From CAZYBU01 sp964645775 (lineage in GTDB: Bacteria > Spirochaetota > UBA4802 > UBA5550): a stretch of DNA of 23,303 bases. The notes below the pieces were generated by a model that made no database searches, had not been told where the DNA came from, and saw only the letters and a list, made by a program, of their open reading frames with translations. The position numbers and the translations under genes were made by a program. Shown in pieces: positions 7,933 to 15,632 of the stretch. Every line of letters starts with the position of its first letter. Positions within the stretch are counted from its first letter, which is position 1. The stretch lies in the NCBI GenBank assembly GCA_964645775.1, contig CAZYBU010000044.1:1-23303 (forward strand). The letters run 5' to 3'.

Positions 7933-9057
7933 TCAATCTCCATAGATGTACTGTCGGCCATCCTGCCGGTCAAGACGGATCAGGTGGCCGTTGATGCCGA
8001 ACTCTTCGGCCAGGCGAACACGGATTCTCAGGGCCTTCTCCCTGTCCCGGTTTGAGCCGGTTATGACCAGGTATCCTCTGCGCACCTGGACGATTCGGGT
8101 GTTTCCGAATTTCCTGGCGGTATTCGCGATATCCCTGGCCGATTTCAGGGAGAGGAGGGGGCCGATAGATACGGCGTACTGCTCCTTCCCTTTATTCTCA
8201 TCAATCTCCATTTCAGGTTGTATATTGATGGTATCATAACGGTCAAGCCCTTCCCGTTCCGGGATGTATTTCACGTACTCCGGTTTATGCGGCCTGAGTT
8301 TATTGATTCTTTCACGCGCAACCCGGGCTTCGGGAGAACGGGGATAGCGTTTAACCAGGTCGAGGAAGGAGGAGTATGCCCGGTTGTACTCCCTCACGGC
8401 CATGTAAAAATCACCCAGGAGAAGCAGGGTGCTCTGTTCGATATGGGCACGTTCGAATCCTATGATGATTTCCCGGAGTCGGTAGGCGTAGTCCCTGGAG
8501 AAGCCGGTCATCCTGCGCGAGATATATGACCTGATAAGAAGGACACGGGCCATGGTAAGGTAACTGTGGTCGTCCTCCATGAGACGGTCGCAGTAGGCGA
8601 CCGCCTGATCAAGATCCCCCATCCTCATGGCCGCGTAGATGAGATGAAAGTGAAAGAAGACCGCGGCCTTTCCCGGCGAGTATATTCGCACCCCCTCTTC
8701 CGCTTCCTGGTGCAGTTCCTTCCAGTCGCCCTGAAGCCCCAGGATGCGGCAGATGTTCCGGCGCACCCGTGCCGACCGGGAGAAATCGGGATATTTTTTT
8801 AATATTTCACGGTGCCTCTCCAGGGCCTCCGTCGGGTCTTCCTCCCGTTCGGCGCCGATAAACATGACCTCCGCCCTGTGACGGCTCTTCGGATAGGCGG
8901 AGAGAAAACCGGAAAGTTTCTTCTCCAGCTCACGGCGGCCCCAGCGGTCGGCGTTGGTCTGGATCTCCTTAAGGTCCTCGGATTCCGAGGCCTCCAGGGC
9001 GCAGGGGACCAGGAGAAGTGAAAGAAGCAGAAACGTTATGACGCTTTTTTCAGGCAA
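7933..9057 (-). CDS. TPR and SPOR-domain envelope protein
   Basis: This 374-residue protein begins with a signal-like hydrophobic segment (residues about 6-18, ending in VPCALEAS), followed by a helical region with TPR-like repeats (about 30-270) and a C-terminal SPOR-like domain (about 293-374). The SPOR region has the pattern YAVSIGPLLSLKSARDIANTARKF, then a beta strand and LAEEFGINGHLIRL. SPOR domains bind denuded glycan strands and act in cell-wall growth or division, so periplasmic action is likely. The TTG at 9057 has AGGG eight bases upstream and overlaps the miaB stop by 8 bases; no in-frame ATG exists near the N-terminus. The Cys at residue 19 follows Pro, a poor lipobox, so lipid attachment is doubtful. 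Confidence 0.7.
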   Translation of the reverse strand: MPEKSVITFLLLSLLLVPCALEASESEDLKEIQTNADRWGRRELEKKLSGFLSAYPKSRHRAEVMFIGAEREEDPTEALERHREILKKYPDFSRSARVRRNICRILGLQGDWKELHQEAEEGVRIYSPGKAAVFFHFHLIYAAMRMGDLDQAVAYCDRLMEDDHSYLTMARVLLIRSYISRRMTGFSRDYAYRLREIIIGFERAHIEQSTLLLLGDFYMAVREYNRAYSSFLDLVKRYPRSPEARVARERINKLRPHKPEYVKYIPEREGLDRYDTINIQPEMEIDENKGKEQYAVSIGPLLSLKSARDIANTARKFGNTRIVQVRRGYLVITGSNRDREKALRIRVRLAEEFGINGHLIRLDRQDGRQYIYGD

Positions 9058-10351
9058 GGGGTCTACCCTGCAAGGTGGCGCCCCGGATGCCGGTGATCTC
9101 CACCGGGATAATCCGTCTCAGGTATTCTTCCCCTCCGGCCAAAACCAGGGGCAGGTTATGGAAGGTCCGGCCCAGGAGTTCATCTCCGTCCCTGGGACTG
9201 GCACGTTCCAGAACGGCTCTGTCACGGCTCCCTATCCGTTCGCTCATCTTTTTGACCGCCAGGTCCCGGTGAATGTCGATAAGGCCCCGGAGGCGGTCTA
9301 TCTTCTCTTCCCGGCTCAGTTCTTCGGTCAGAAGGAAGGCGGGCGTTCCTTCTCTCGGTGAGTAGGCGAATGTGAAGGCCTCCTCGTATCCGATCTCACG
9401 GACGCTCTCCAGCGTGGCAAGGTAGTCGCTCTCCTCTTCGCCCGGGAAACCGACGATCAGGTCCGTGGAGAGGGATACATCCGGTACGCGGGACCGAATG
9501 GTATCGATGACCTTTTTATAGCCGAATAGAGTGTAACCCCGGTTCATGGCGGCCAGGACGCGGTCGGATCCGCTCTGGAGGGGGAGGTGAATGGCGCGGG
9601 TGATCTTCTCGTGGTCCGCCATAACCCGGACGATATCAGTGTCGAAATCGGCAGGATGGGAAGTAAGGAAGTTTATCTTCTCGATTCCCCCGACACCGGC
9701 GGCTTTCCTGAGGAGCCGGGAAAAGGGTATCTCTCCGTTGTCCTGTCCGTACTGGTTCACGTTCTGCCCCAGAAGGGTAATCTCCCTGGTTCCAGAGTCG
9801 GCCAGTCTTCGAATATGCTCTATGATCTTTTCCGATGGGAAGGATATGAGTTTACCTCTGACATGGGGAACAATGCAGTAGGCGCAGTAGTTCTCGCAGC
9901 CGTGTGTAATGGTGACCCAGGCATGCCATGAACCCCGGGCCAGACGGGCATCCAGCCTGGGGGCGAAATCCTTTCTATCAAGGGAGAGGTGCGCTCCCTT
10001 CTCCCCGGTGCGGAAATAGTCCAGTAGATGAATACCCGCGTCCGGGTCCCTGTAGGGACCCAGGACAAGGTCAGCCATGTTCTCGTCCGCCAGCTTTTCT
10101 CCGAGGCGCTGGGCCATGCATCCTGCCACCACGATCGTGCGGTTCTTTCTCTCCGGGATGGAACGTATGCGGCCCAGAACCCTGTCTTCAGCGTGCTGCC
10201 GAACGGAACAGGTGTTGTAAATGATGATGTCAGCCTCATCCATCTCTTCGGCCGGCAGGAAGCCGGCCCCTTCCATGGAGAGGCGCATGAGTTCGGAATC
10301 GCTCCGGTTCATCTGGCAACCGAATGTTTCGATAATGAATCGGCGTGTCAT
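9050..10351 (-). CDS. miaB: tRNA-2-methylthio-N6-dimethylallyladenosine synthase
   Basis: This is a 433-residue MiaB methylthiotransferase, which adds a methylthio group to i6A37 in tRNAs reading UNN codons using two [4Fe-4S] clusters and S-adenosylmethionine. The N-terminal UPF0004 domain has its three cluster ligands C12 (TFGCQMNRSDSE), C48 (NTCSVR) and C78 (VAGCMAQR). The radical SAM triad C152-C156-C159 sits in HGCENYCAYCIVPHVRG. GRSH-like segments (IHLPLQSGSDRVLAAMNRGYT) and a C-terminal TRAM region (about 370-433) complete it. These motifs favour MiaB over MtaB or RimO. The ATG starts one base after the purB stop. The gene overlaps the next gene by 8 bases, indicating translational coupling within a purB-miaB-SPOR-mutS unit. 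Confidence 0.96.
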   Translation of the reverse strand: MTRRFIIETFGCQMNRSDSELMRLSMEGAGFLPAEEMDEADIIIYNTCSVRQHAEDRVLGRIRSIPERKNRTIVVAGCMAQRLGEKLADENMADLVLGPYRDPDAGIHLLDYFRTGEKGAHLSLDRKDFAPRLDARLARGSWHAWVTITHGCENYCAYCIVPHVRGKLISFPSEKIIEHIRRLADSGTREITLLGQNVNQYGQDNGEIPFSRLLRKAAGVGGIEKINFLTSHPADFDTDIVRVMADHEKITRAIHLPLQSGSDRVLAAMNRGYTLFGYKKVIDTIRSRVPDVSLSTDLIVGFPGEEESDYLATLESVREIGYEEAFTFAYSPREGTPAFLLTEELSREEKIDRLRGLIDIHRDLAVKKMSERIGSRDRAVLERASPRDGDELLGRTFHNLPLVLAGGEEYLRRIIPVEITGIRGATLQGRPLA

Positions 10352-10352
10352 C

Positions 10353-11648
10353 TCACTCCAGGCCCGTTCTCCTGTAGAGATGGCCGATATTGGTGAGGTA
10401 GCGGTCCAGGGTGAAAACGGCGTCCAGATCCTCTTCCGAAAGAAGGGAAGCTATCTCTTCTTCAAAAGAGGCCAGTTCCCTGAGGCTCCCTTCCCCCTCC
10501 CATACTCTCATCGCCAGGGTCTGGACCAGGGAATAGGCATCCTCCCGGCTCTTTCCCTTCTCCACCAGTGCCAGGAGAAAAGACTGGGAGTAGAAGAGGC
10601 CTCCTGTCTTCTCGATATTTTTTTGCATGGCGTCAGGGTAGACGTGAAGGTTGGCAAGGATAAAGGCGAGACGGTCGAGAAGGTAATCCACGGCAAGGGT
10701 GGAGTCCGGAATGGAGACCCTCTCGGCCGAGGAATGGGAGATATCCCTCTCGTGCCAGAGGGCCATGTTGTCCAGGGAGACGGCAACGTTCGCCTTCACG
10801 ATTCGGGAAAGACCGGATATACGTTCGCATAGGATCGGGTTACGCTTGTGGGGCATGGCGGAAGAGCCCTTCTGCCCTTTCTGGAAAGGTTCTTCTACTT
10901 CCCGGACCTCGGTTCTCTGGAGGTGACGGATTTCCGTGGCAAGCTGGTCCATGCTTCCTGCGATAATCCCCAGAACGCTCATGTATTCCGCGTGACGGTC
11001 CCGGGTAATGACCTGGGTGGTAACCGGGTCCGGTTTGAGACCCAGACTTTCGCATACTTCCTGTTCCACGTCAGGTGATATGTTGCTGAAGGTACCCACT
11101 GCCCCGGAAAGTTTGCCATGGGAGACGGTCTCCAGCGCCCGATCCAGACGCTCCAGGTTGCGGGTAAAGGCCTGGTGATTCAAAAGCATCTTAACTCCGA
11201 AGGTCGTCGGTTCCGCGTGTACGCCGTGGGAGCGTCCCATGCAGGGGGTCTCCCTGTAGGTCAGAGCCAGATTTTTCAGTTCGTCGATGACCCGGACCAG
11301 CTCCTTCCGGATAATCATACCGGCCTGTCGCATCTGCAGGGAGAGGGCCGTGTCTCCGATGTCACTCGAAGTCAGCCCGTAATGAATATGGCGGCTTGCA
11401 GGTCCCACTTTCTCCGCCACGGCGGTAAGGAAGGCGATCACGTCGTGGTGAACCTCGTTCTCTATCTCGTAGATACGTTCCAGATCGAAGGAAGCCTTTT
11501 CCCGGATCTCTTCCATCTCTTCAGCAGGAACGATTCCCCTCCGGGCGTGGGCTTCGCACACGGCCAGCTCGATGTCGAGCCAGATGCGGAACTTGTTTTC
11601 CGGTTCCCATATAGAGGCCATTTCAGGCCGACTGTATCGTGAAATCAT
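10353..11648 (-). CDS. purB: adenylosuccinate lyase
   Basis: This is a 431-residue member of the fumarase/aspartase superfamily. PurB cleaves SAICAR to AICAR and adenylosuccinate to AMP in purine synthesis. The start MISRYSRPEMASIWEPENKF is typical of PurB. Conserved superfamily segments TSSDIGDTALSLQMRQA (helix near residue 90) and the flexible signature loop KGSSAMPHKRNP (about 260-270) are intact. The ATG at 11648 is preceded by AAGG directly and by GAGG 9 bases further upstream. It is the first gene of the leftward series, with a GC-rich hairpin in its leader. PurB is favoured over argininosuccinate lyase or fumarase by the N-terminus and the loop wording. Confidence 0.95.
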   Translation of the reverse strand: MISRYSRPEMASIWEPENKFRIWLDIELAVCEAHARRGIVPAEEMEEIREKASFDLERIYEIENEVHHDVIAFLTAVAEKVGPASRHIHYGLTSSDIGDTALSLQMRQAGMIIRKELVRVIDELKNLALTYRETPCMGRSHGVHAEPTTFGVKMLLNHQAFTRNLERLDRALETVSHGKLSGAVGTFSNISPDVEQEVCESLGLKPDPVTTQVITRDRHAEYMSVLGIIAGSMDQLATEIRHLQRTEVREVEEPFQKGQKGSSAMPHKRNPILCERISGLSRIVKANVAVSLDNMALWHERDISHSSAERVSIPDSTLAVDYLLDRLAFILANLHVYPDAMQKNIEKTGGLFYSQSFLLALVEKGKSREDAYSLVQTLAMRVWEGEGSLRELASFEEEIASLLSEEDLDAVFTLDRYLTNIGHLYRRTGLE

Positions 11649-11672
11649 CCTTATTATCCTCAGTATTGCTTT

Positions 11673-11696
11673 GCCCCCATGGATTTCACCGGGGGC
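11673..11696 (-). promoter_or_regulatory. GC hairpin in the purB leader
   Basis: GCCCCC (11673-11678) pairs with GGGGGC (11691-11696). The inner bases can add a short GG/CC step around a small loop on the - strand. The 24-base element lies about 25 bases ahead of the purB start. Its place suggests a translational or stability element; no ligand class is recognisable. Confidence 0.35.
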
Positions 11697-11975
11697 GGGT
11701 AAATCAAGTGATTTTTTGAACTCTGGACTGCCTCCCGGAAGGGATATAGTTAAAATTTGAATACTGAATTTTTTGTTGACATGATTCGGGGAAGTGATAG
11801 AGAGACATAATTGTTCACTTATGAATGGAATACTATAGACGTGTGCGACATCTCAATCTTCCATGACCCGATTAATTCGGACGGCAACCGGCATAATGTT
11901 TGAACCGGCTGTCCTCTTTTCTGTTTGAAGAACAGGTGGTAAAGAGTATTGAGTAAAGCCCTTAAAATAACAGTC

Positions 11976-11982
11976 AGGGGAG
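11976..11982 (+). promoter_or_regulatory. ribosome binding site deciding the M23 gene start
   Basis: AGGGGAG stands 8 bases before the GTG at 11991. It supports that start over the upstream TTG at 11949. Confidence 0.6.
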
Positions 11983-11990
11983 ATCCCTTC

Positions 11991-12944
11991 GTGAAAAGAT
12001 ATGTTCTGGCGATCAGGATATCCATGGCTATCCTGGTTATTGTAATACTGGCAGGTGTGACCGGAGCTTTCTGGCTCAGGAGTAATTATAGAACAGACCT
12101 TCCGGGCGCTGTGGATACCCGGGAGCTCTTTTCTTCCAACAGTGAATATGTTTCTCACATCGAGGAGGAGGTACGCTTCGATCAGGTGAAACTGCGTGTG
12201 ACCCGGATCGTCCGGGGAGATAACTTCTGGACCCTGGCCCGGTATGGAGGCGTCGACATAGACACACTTATCGGCGCCAATCCCTACTGGAACGACCTCC
12301 TGGCCCGCCTGGACCAGGTCATTGTTGTGCCGGATAAAAAGGGGGTTATTCGATTTCTTTATGACCTCGATGCCATACCGGAACTGGCCCGGCAGTACGG
12401 TGTGGAGACCTCGGATGTTCATGTTCAGGACCTGCCGGACGGGTACAGAAAGTGGTATAAGTACCGGGATGAGGCCAGGCCCGTGGCGGTCTTCGTGGAG
12501 GGGGCCAGGCCCGGCCCCGGGGATATGAAGGAGAAGCTTGCCGCCCGTTTTGAAGTCCGGGAGATGTTCCGTCCTCCTCTCGGAGGGCGCTTCAGTTCAT
12601 TCTTCGGGCAACGCAGGCATCCTATTTTTCGAAACAGGAGTTTTCATAACGGCATCGATATCGCGGCCCCTTACGGCCGCATGGTGGGGGCCTCCCGTAA
12701 GGGGAAGGTCGTTTTCGCTGGTTGGCGTGGCGGATACGGCAAAGCGGTTATCATTCAGCATGATGCCGGGTACAGGACCCTCTACGGTCATCTTTCCCGC
12801 ATCTATGTACGGTCTGGAAGATATGTGGCCACGGGACAGATCATCGGCCGGGTCGGGTCCACCGGCTATTCCACCGGGCCTCATCTCCACTTCACCATCT
12901 GGAAGAAGGGGAAGCTCATAAATCCCATGGAGGTCCTCTGGTAA
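11991..12944 (+). CDS. LysM and M23 (LytM-type) peptidase, membrane anchored
   Basis: The product has a signal-anchor (residues about 5-28), a LysM glycan-binding module (about 70-115, with IVRGDNFWTLARYGG) and an M23 metallopeptidase domain (about 195-312). Zinc ligands H219, D223 and H300 and the accessory H267 and H298 are all present (FHNGIDIAAP, YGHLS, GPHLHF), so it should be an active endopeptidase cleaving peptidoglycan cross-links in the periplasm. I chose the GTG at 11991 because AGGGGAG (11976-11982) lies 8 bases upstream and the anchor follows immediately. A TTG at 11949 with AGGTGG 9 bases upstream would add 14 residues. The stop is 1 base from the YlbF-like gene. Its exact substrate and any activator are not evident. 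Confidence 0.85.
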   Translation: MKRYVLAIRISMAILVIVILAGVTGAFWLRSNYRTDLPGAVDTRELFSSNSEYVSHIEEEVRFDQVKLRVTRIVRGDNFWTLARYGGVDIDTLIGANPYWNDLLARLDQVIVVPDKKGVIRFLYDLDAIPELARQYGVETSDVHVQDLPDGYRKWYKYRDEARPVAVFVEGARPGPGDMKEKLAARFEVREMFRPPLGGRFSSFFGQRRHPIFRNRSFHNGIDIAAPYGRMVGASRKGKVVFAGWRGGYGKAVIIQHDAGYRTLYGHLSRIYVRSGRYVATGQIIGRVGSTGYSTGPHLHFTIWKKGKLINPMEVLW

Positions 12945-12945
12945 C

Positions 12946-13281
12946 ATGGGACGGACACGGGAAGAGGTCCTGGACCAGGCCCGGCATGTATCCTCCATGC
13001 TGAGAGAATCCTCCGTTTTTCGGAATTTTCAGCAGGCGGAAGAAGGCCTTCGGCAGAGCCGGGAGGCCAGGGAGACCCTCTCCCGCCTCATTGAAATGGG
13101 GGGGCGTATCAATGTCGAACTTTTGGAAGGCAAGAAGCTGGAAGAGACCGCCGAGAGCAGGCTCCTCCGGGAGGAACTGGAGAAGAGGCCCGAGGTCCGG
13201 GACTTTCTTGCCGCTCAGTCCGCTTACCTCGACCTCCTGACCCGGATCATGGAGAGGATCCGAAAACCGGCCAAAAACTGA
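12946..13281 (+). CDS. YlbF/YmcA-family small helical protein
   Basis: The 111-residue, all-helical product resembles the Com_YlbF family, which in Bacillus forms the YlbF-YmcA-YaaT complex that modulates RNase Y. The pattern fits: an N-terminal helix with AR(H)VSSMLRES, FRNFQQAEEGLRQ, a middle KLEETAESRLLREEL, then VRDFLAAQSAYLDLLTRIMERI near the C-terminus. There is no signal or membrane segment, so it is cytoplasmic. It begins one base after the M23 stop, with the nearest SD-like sequence (GGAGG) 12 bases away, suggesting translational coupling. A partner YmcA or RNase Y gene is not in the window. The family call rests on pattern and length alone, so it is moderately uncertain. Confidence 0.6.
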   Translation: MGRTREEVLDQARHVSSMLRESSVFRNFQQAEEGLRQSREARETLSRLIEMGGRINVELLEGKKLEETAESRLLREELEKRPEVRDFLAAQSAYLDLLTRIMERIRKPAKN

Positions 13282-13311
13282 ATTTTTTTTTTCAAATTCT
13301 CCCTCCCGGGC

Positions 13312-13333
13312 GTGTACCATATAACTGATACAC
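13312..13333 (+). promoter_or_regulatory. dyad overlapping a likely ssb -10 element
   Basis: GTGTAcCA (13312-13319) and TGaTACAC (13326-13333) form an inverted repeat with a 6-base centre. The centre overlaps TATAAC (13320-13325), a good -10. The -35 would be weak (TTCTCC, 13297-13302). The arrangement looks like a repressor site on the ssb promoter. Confidence 0.4.
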
Positions 13334-13341
13334 AAGGGAGG
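13334..13341 (+). promoter_or_regulatory. strong ribosome binding site of ssb
   Basis: AAGGGAGG lies 6 bases before the ATG at 13348. It fixes the ssb start and rejects an upstream in-frame ATG at 13312, which would add 12 unrelated residues. Confidence 0.75.
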
Positions 13342-13347
13342 AACCCC

Positions 13348-13710
13348 ATGTACAACTTCGCATCAGCCACCATCGACGGTTTTGTAACCCGCGAACCGGT
13401 GGTACGCAAAACAAAAACAGGTAAGACGGTATGCAATTTCTCTCTCGCGGTAAATCACTTCTACGGCGAGAAGAGCGAACCGAAGGTCTCGTACATCGAC
13501 GTGGAGACCTGGGAGAAGGTGGCGGAGATCTGCTCAAACCATGTGGACAAGGGAAAACGGCTAATCGTCATAGGCTACCTGCGTCAGGACAGATGGGAAA
13601 ATGACGAAGGTAAGGTCCAGTCCCGGGTCAAGGTCATTGGGAACGAGATCCGCTTTCTGGAATCCCGTCACACCGCCTCCGTGGCGGAACCGGTCGCTGA
13701 GACGGGATAA
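13348..13710 (+). CDS. ssb: single-stranded DNA-binding protein, short form
   Basis: The 120-residue product has an OB-fold typical of bacterial SSB: MYNFASATIDGFVTREPVVR, then TGKTVCNFSLAVN, SYIDVETWEKVAEIC, KGKRLIVIGYLRQDRWE and VIGNEIRFLES. Most SSBs are 140-180 residues and end in an acidic DDDIPF-type tip that recruits repair proteins. Here the domain runs almost directly to the end (VAEPVAETG), with no acidic Pro-Phe tail. The protein should bind ssDNA, but recruitment by the usual tail is doubtful. It may be a second Ssb or a variant lineage form. It lies 66 bases after the YlbF-like gene with its own promoter candidate. A 13-bp hairpin lies 57 bases after its stop. Confidence 0.9.
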   Translation: MYNFASATIDGFVTREPVVRKTKTGKTVCNFSLAVNHFYGEKSEPKVSYIDVETWEKVAEICSNHVDKGKRLIVIGYLRQDRWENDEGKVQSRVKVIGNEIRFLESRHTASVAEPVAETG

Positions 13711-13767
13711 GACGCTCTCATACTCCGACCTGTCAAGTTACACTGTTACAAAAAAGGAGGTGTTTCC

Positions 13768-13798
13768 AGTGAGGACCGGCTTTATGCCGGTCCTCACT
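13768..13798. terminator. perfect 13-bp hairpin between ssb and the phosphatase gene
   Basis: AGTGAGGACCGGC (13768-13780) and GCCGGTCCTCACT (13786-13798) are exact complements around a TTTAT loop. The hairpin contains the stop codon of the leftward phosphatase gene and lies downstream of ssb. The + side is followed by only three T. The - side has TTTTTT 12 bases on (13755-13750 in + coordinates). A bidirectional terminator is likely, but the T-run spacing is not classical. Confidence 0.6.
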
Positions 13799-15575
13799 CA
13801 ATTTCCATGCAGAGAATAAGAACATCGTCCTCGAAGGGTTCCCCTCTCCGGAACGTAAGCAGGGCTTCCCATATCCAGTATATCTTTTCGCCCTTTGGGG
13901 CGGAGGCGGCGTCCTTCAGGACATCGTGAATAACAGTTTCAAAGGGTTCTCTTTTATGGTTTGTGGCTTCGGTCAGACCGTCGGTATAGAGGAGAATGAT
14001 ATCCCCCGGCATACACTCCAGGACCTTCGTCTCCAGGTTGATATCGTCCTTGACGCCAAGAAGCGGACCTCTCGATTCCAGGAGAAAAACTTCTCCGTCC
14101 CGGACCATCAGGGGAGGCGAATGACCTGCCCTTGTGTAGGTCAGTCTCCTGTCCTCAGGCCGATAAACCGCGTAAAGGGCGGTAAGAAAGTGATCCGAAG
14201 CGTTTTCTCGAATATTATCATTAATGTATTTCAGCAGGCCGTCACTCTGCCATCGCTCTTCCCCTGCCATGGTAATGAGGGTGTTAACCATGGCCGCTAT
14301 CAGGGCCGCTGGTACCCCGTGTCCGGCCACGTCGCTGACAAAAAGTCCCAGAGCCCTGTCATCACGATACCGTATGAAATTGTAGTAATCGCCGCCGATT
14401 TCCGCCATTGGATGATAGAGAGCGGTTATGGTGATTCCGGGGATGGAAGGCATCTCCTGGGGGATGAGATTCATCTGTATTTGCCGGGCCAGCCTCAGTT
14501 CCTGCATGATCGTCCGGTTCTTTTTTTCCAGTTCAAGGGTGTCTCCGATGTCCCTCGCGATAAGAATACATCCGATCAGGTCTCCGAATTCGTCGTATAC
14601 AGGTGAGACCGAAACTCGGAGAGGAAGAGCACCTTCCTTTTCTTTTTGAATAAAGAGGGTCTTTCCATCCAGGTCGCGGGGAGAAAGGGTTTTGTCCTTT
14701 CGGAATAATGCGACCTGGTTTTTGGGCAGTATCTCTTCAAAAGGACTCCCCACGATCTCTCCCAGGGGTCTGCCGGCAAGGTGAAGCACCTGCTGGTTGC
14801 CGTGGACAACGATACCATCCAGATCGACCAGGAGCAGGGGATCGGAAATACTCGCAACGATCTCCTCGCTTACCTGGTTGGATGTAATGGTCATGAAACG
14901 GTATCGGACCATGGCATACCAGAGGGTCCCGATCCCGATCATGAAGGCCAGGTGGCCGGTGACCGGCAGGCCAATATTGAGAATGACAAAGATGATGTTC
15001 AGAGAATAGATCGAGATGGTTGTTACGATAAACGCAATGAGAACAAGAATGGTCTGTTTCTTCTGTCGGGCCAGAAGGGGTTTTTTCAGGTGGAGAATTA
15101 ATAGAACGATAACGGTCATCATGGCAAGAAAGTTGAATCCCAGGTAAACGAAGAACCAGGGCGAATCCAGGGCTATGACCTCGACCACGGCTCCTTCCGT
15201 GATGATAAAATTGCTGGTGTAGAGAATGCCGCTTGCCGACCGGATGGTGAAGATGATGCCGGGCAGGTACATTACCAGATAGGTGAGGGGATTGCGAAGC
15301 AGCCTGTATTGTCCTGTGAAGAGAAGGATGAAGTGAAGGGCAACGCCCGCGACATTGGCCCAGCCGAGAGAGGAGAACCGGTACCAGCACATCGCGGTTT
15401 CCGGGTCCCGGGCGGAATAGATATAGGCGTATCCGAGCGACCATATCGCGAATCCCCAGGAGAGGAGCGCGAATACCCTGTTCAGACGAATACCGGGATT
15501 GCGCAGCAGAACATAGAACCCGAAGAAGAGCCCGAGAAAAGCGGAGAGGAAAGATATTTGGGACAGGACCAGCAT
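13794..15575 (-). CDS. membrane PAS-SpoIIE (PP2C-type) phosphatase
   Basis: This 593-residue protein has about seven N-terminal membrane segments (residues about 1-225, the histidine-kinase 7TM-like layout), a PAS domain (about 235-350, with SDPLLLVDLDGIVVHGNQ and VYDEFGDLIGCILIARDI), a short coiled linker, and a C-terminal SpoIIE/PP2C phosphatase domain. Metal-binding motifs are intact: GGDYYNF (394-400), DVAGHGVPAAL (415-425), LYTDGLTEA and DDVLIL near the end. Such enzymes dephosphorylate serine/threonine sites on anti-sigma-factor antagonists or similar partners, so this is a membrane signal-transducing phosphatase. No STAS-domain or anti-sigma kinase gene lies nearby, so its substrate is unknown. 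The ATG at 15575 has AGGAG 11 bases upstream. A kinase reading of the 7TM-PAS part is ruled out by the phosphatase end. Confidence 0.88.
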   Translation of the reverse strand: MLVLSQISFLSAFLGLFFGFYVLLRNPGIRLNRVFALLSWGFAIWSLGYAYIYSARDPETAMCWYRFSSLGWANVAGVALHFILLFTGQYRLLRNPLTYLVMYLPGIIFTIRSASGILYTSNFIITEGAVVEVIALDSPWFFVYLGFNFLAMMTVIVLLILHLKKPLLARQKKQTILVLIAFIVTTISIYSLNIIFVILNIGLPVTGHLAFMIGIGTLWYAMVRYRFMTITSNQVSEEIVASISDPLLLVDLDGIVVHGNQQVLHLAGRPLGEIVGSPFEEILPKNQVALFRKDKTLSPRDLDGKTLFIQKEKEGALPLRVSVSPVYDEFGDLIGCILIARDIGDTLELEKKNRTIMQELRLARQIQMNLIPQEMPSIPGITITALYHPMAEIGGDYYNFIRYRDDRALGLFVSDVAGHGVPAALIAAMVNTLITMAGEERWQSDGLLKYINDNIRENASDHFLTALYAVYRPEDRRLTYTRAGHSPPLMVRDGEVFLLESRGPLLGVKDDINLETKVLECMPGDIILLYTDGLTEATNHKREPFETVIHDVLKDAASAPKGEKIYWIWEALLTFRRGEPFEDDVLILCMEIE

Positions 15576-15632
15576 CTGGCTATAGGCTCCTTTTCCGGGG
15601 ATAGTTAATACTGCACCAGAAAGACTGATCTG

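Larger units (their letters stand above)
11649..11990. promoter_or_regulatory. divergent intergenic region, purB to the M23 gene
   Basis: About 340 bases have no convincing gene. A possible rightward promoter is TTGTTC (11811-11816), 17 bases, TATAGA (11834-11839), a weak match. A perfect TTGACA at 11776-11781 has its best -10 (CATAAT, 11806-11811) 24 bases away, which is too far. A leftward promoter for purB could not be assigned. Two copies of AACCGGC occur near 11885-11910. The region includes the 5' leader hairpin of purB. Confidence 0.4.

Noticed and set aside
8985..9010. Lipoprotein signal in the TPR-SPOR protein
   Set aside because: The residue before Cys19 is Pro, which does not fit a lipobox. 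A plain signal peptide or anchor is more likely.
11776..11811. TTGACA and CATAAT as a promoter for the M23 gene
   Set aside because: The spacer is 24 bases, too long for a sigma-70 promoter.
14737..15444. 235-codon frame in the phosphatase gene in another phase
   Set aside because: It has no conserved motif and shares the strand with a clear 7TM-PAS-SpoIIE reading.
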